This document shows positions 51,173 to 51,991 of a DNA stretch of 51,991 nucleotides, in pieces. Source of the DNA: Chitinispirillales bacterium (GTDB taxonomy: Bacteria > Fibrobacterota > Chitinivibrionia > Chitinivibrionales > Chitinispirillaceae). How positions within the stretch are numbered: the first letter of the stretch is position 1; each line of letters opens with the position of its first letter. Below the pieces are notes generated by a model that was given only the letters and a program-made list of their open reading frames with translations, made no database searches and was not told where the DNA came from. The stretch covers positions 1 through 51,991 of the forward strand of contig JAITFQ010000020.1 of NCBI GenBank assembly GCA_031281225.1. Direction: 5' to 3'. The translations under genes and the position numbers were made by a program.

Positions 51173-51405
51173 CTGCGTCACACATCTACTTCATCAATAC
51201 CGCCTTACTTTTTACTGCATCTTCTACAGCACCACAAAACACTTTTACTGCTCCATTTAACTGAACGGTTAATTGAAACCAGCCTCCTCGAATATTTCCA
51301 GTCGAGGCTTCGTTGTTGCCAGTAAATGAATTTGCATACAAGGTTTAGCGCAAGATATGGTGTTTTGCGCGATTTTTACTTTTTATCAATAGCAAAGGGG
51401 TTTTG
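51173..51405. other. Non-coding stretch with hairpins between the AAA gene and the right-edge gene
   Basis: No gene was supported here; the 76-aa track ORF at 51095-51325 runs through the terminator stem and has no Shine-Dalgarno. The stretch holds a CCTCGA/TCGAGG hairpin (51286-51307) and a GCGCAA/TTGCGC hairpin followed by GATTTTTACTTTTTA (51348-51379), which looks like a second terminator. A small RNA or the decayed edge of a mobile element is possible. Confidence 0.35.
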
Positions 51406-51991
51406 ATGGAAAACGATGGAATAAAAACAAAACGTTATGAGTATCTCATAGCCGCAAGGAACTACCATTATACGCAATACAATGTTTGGATGGCGTTTTT
51501 TATAACGATTAGCGGCGGTTTATTTGTTGGATACTATAGTTTACTTGGAAACGACGGGCATAGCCTTGAAAAGGGAATGGTAGCGTTGCTGGGCTATATC
51601 GTTGCATTTTTATTCTATTGTTCCAGCAAAGGATACCATTATTGGATTACCAACTTTGCTACGCTTATAAATGACTACGAACAGAATACTTGGCTTGATA
51701 AAAAAGATAGGGTGTATTTTGTTATCGCTAATAAAGGGAGTGCGGATGAGTGCCTTAACTATTTTTGTCCGCTGAAAGGTGCTAATATATCAACGACTAA
51801 AATAGTTTCTTTACTAGCCTACTTATTGACTTATGCGTGGGGAGTATTGATTGCCTCTTCATTTGATAGCAACTATAGAGTGTTGTTATTGGGTATTCTG
51901 GTGACACTCATTCTTAACACACTTCTTACTGCGCTGCTTGTAAAGTTATTGCTGAGGAGTAGCACGAGTAAGCATCCCGGAGTGAAAATAG
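51406..51991 (+). CDS. Multi-pass membrane protein, 5' part (runs off right edge); possibly RipA-family
   Basis: This gene is missing from the track because no stop lies in the window. The ATG at 51406 follows AAAGGGG and opens 195 codons starting MENDGIKTKRYEYLIAARNY. Four hydrophobic helices are visible at about 28-47 (VWMAFFITISGGLFVGYYSL), 58-76, 133-152 and 159-183. The charged middle loop contains CPLKGANISTTKI. The RNYHYTQYNVWM segment with a four-helix layout resembles the RipA-type octameric membrane proteins of Bacteroidetes as I recall them, but this is a weak assignment. The gene is clearly more AT-rich than its neighbours, which suggests recent acquisition. Confidence 0.65.
   Translation, partial: MENDGIKTKRYEYLIAARNYHYTQYNVWMAFFITISGGLFVGYYSLLGNDGHSLEKGMVALLGYIVAFLFYCSSKGYHYWITNFATLINDYEQNTWLDKKDRVYFVIANKGSADECLNYFCPLKGANISTTKIVSLLAYLLTYAWGVLIASSFDSNYRVLLLGILVTLILNTLLTALLVKLLLRSSTSKHPGVKI

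Noticed and set aside
51095-51325. 76-aa plus-strand ORF
   Set aside because: It reads through a perfect terminator hairpin, has no SD and has an improbable composition.

Overview
The window looks like chromosomal DNA from a diderm bacterium of moderate GC content, most likely Fibrobacterota or a close relative. The pointers are a lipoprotein with a Fibrobacter-type FISUMP (major paralogous) domain, several other lipobox-bearing lipoproteins, a meso-DAP-type MurE, and a full cell-division block. The taxon is inferred, not proven. No rRNA, tRNA or CRISPR array was seen.

Layout. (1) 1-8449, minus strand: the 5' part of a PD-(D/E)XK transposase-family gene runs off the left edge. Next to it is a four-gene unit read right to left and joined by 4-nt stop/start overlaps: a BvgS-like sensor kinase with two periplasmic substrate-binding modules, a second hybrid kinase, a single-domain response regulator, and a MATE exporter. 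(2) 8450-15927: an accessory, decayed stretch. It holds an IS4-type transposase stub, the FISUMP lipoprotein with a composition break, an AbiEii-type nucleotidyltransferase with an uncharacterised partner, an RHH antitoxin beside a truncated PIN toxin, a second orphan BvgS-like kinase, and a second toxin-antitoxin scar. (3) 15928-17557: a LysM/M23 peptidase and a HIT protein. (4) 17566-31855, minus strand: the dcw cluster in the order mraZ, rsmH, a 25-residue membrane microprotein, ftsL, ftsI, murE, murF, murD, ftsW, murC, ftsQ, ftsA, ftsZ. Neither mraY nor murG is in the cluster. (5) 32108-36537, minus strand: bifunctional-nuclease-domain protein, LppC-like periplasmic binding protein, ftsX (no ftsE beside it) and an EnvC-like amidase activator with a degenerate LytM site. 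(6) 36724-43838: an orphan FliN/SpoA domain protein, an M23 peptidase, a DUF21/CNNM protein, a yajC-def-spoIID unit and a large TPR lipoprotein. (7) 43984-49267: EF-G, a KaiC/RecA-like ATPase with its own palindromic operator, an unknown secreted protein and PepD. (8) 49321-end: an AAA-PD-(D/E)XK protein, a structured non-coding stretch, and an AT-rich membrane protein cut by the right edge.

How the parts fit. Regions 3-6 form an envelope and division neighbourhood: peptidoglycan precursor ligases, the FtsQ/L/I/W core, FtsZ/A, and FtsX with EnvC, which would control amidases. Three M23-type proteins and a SpoIID-like protein would act on the wall. mraZ carries four TGnnn boxes with exact 10-bp spacing between its promoter and start codon, which suggests autoregulation. 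The two BvgS-like receptors sense periplasmic ligands, but no DNA-binding output regulator is present here.

Recurring promoter shape: TTGAC(A/T) or TTGCAT, a 17-18 bp spacer, then TATATT, TATCTT or TATAAT. All promoter, operator and terminator calls were read by eye. Several ORF-track starts were TTG/GTG or over-extended; I give the shorter start where a Shine-Dalgarno (SD) sequence or stop/start coupling supports it.
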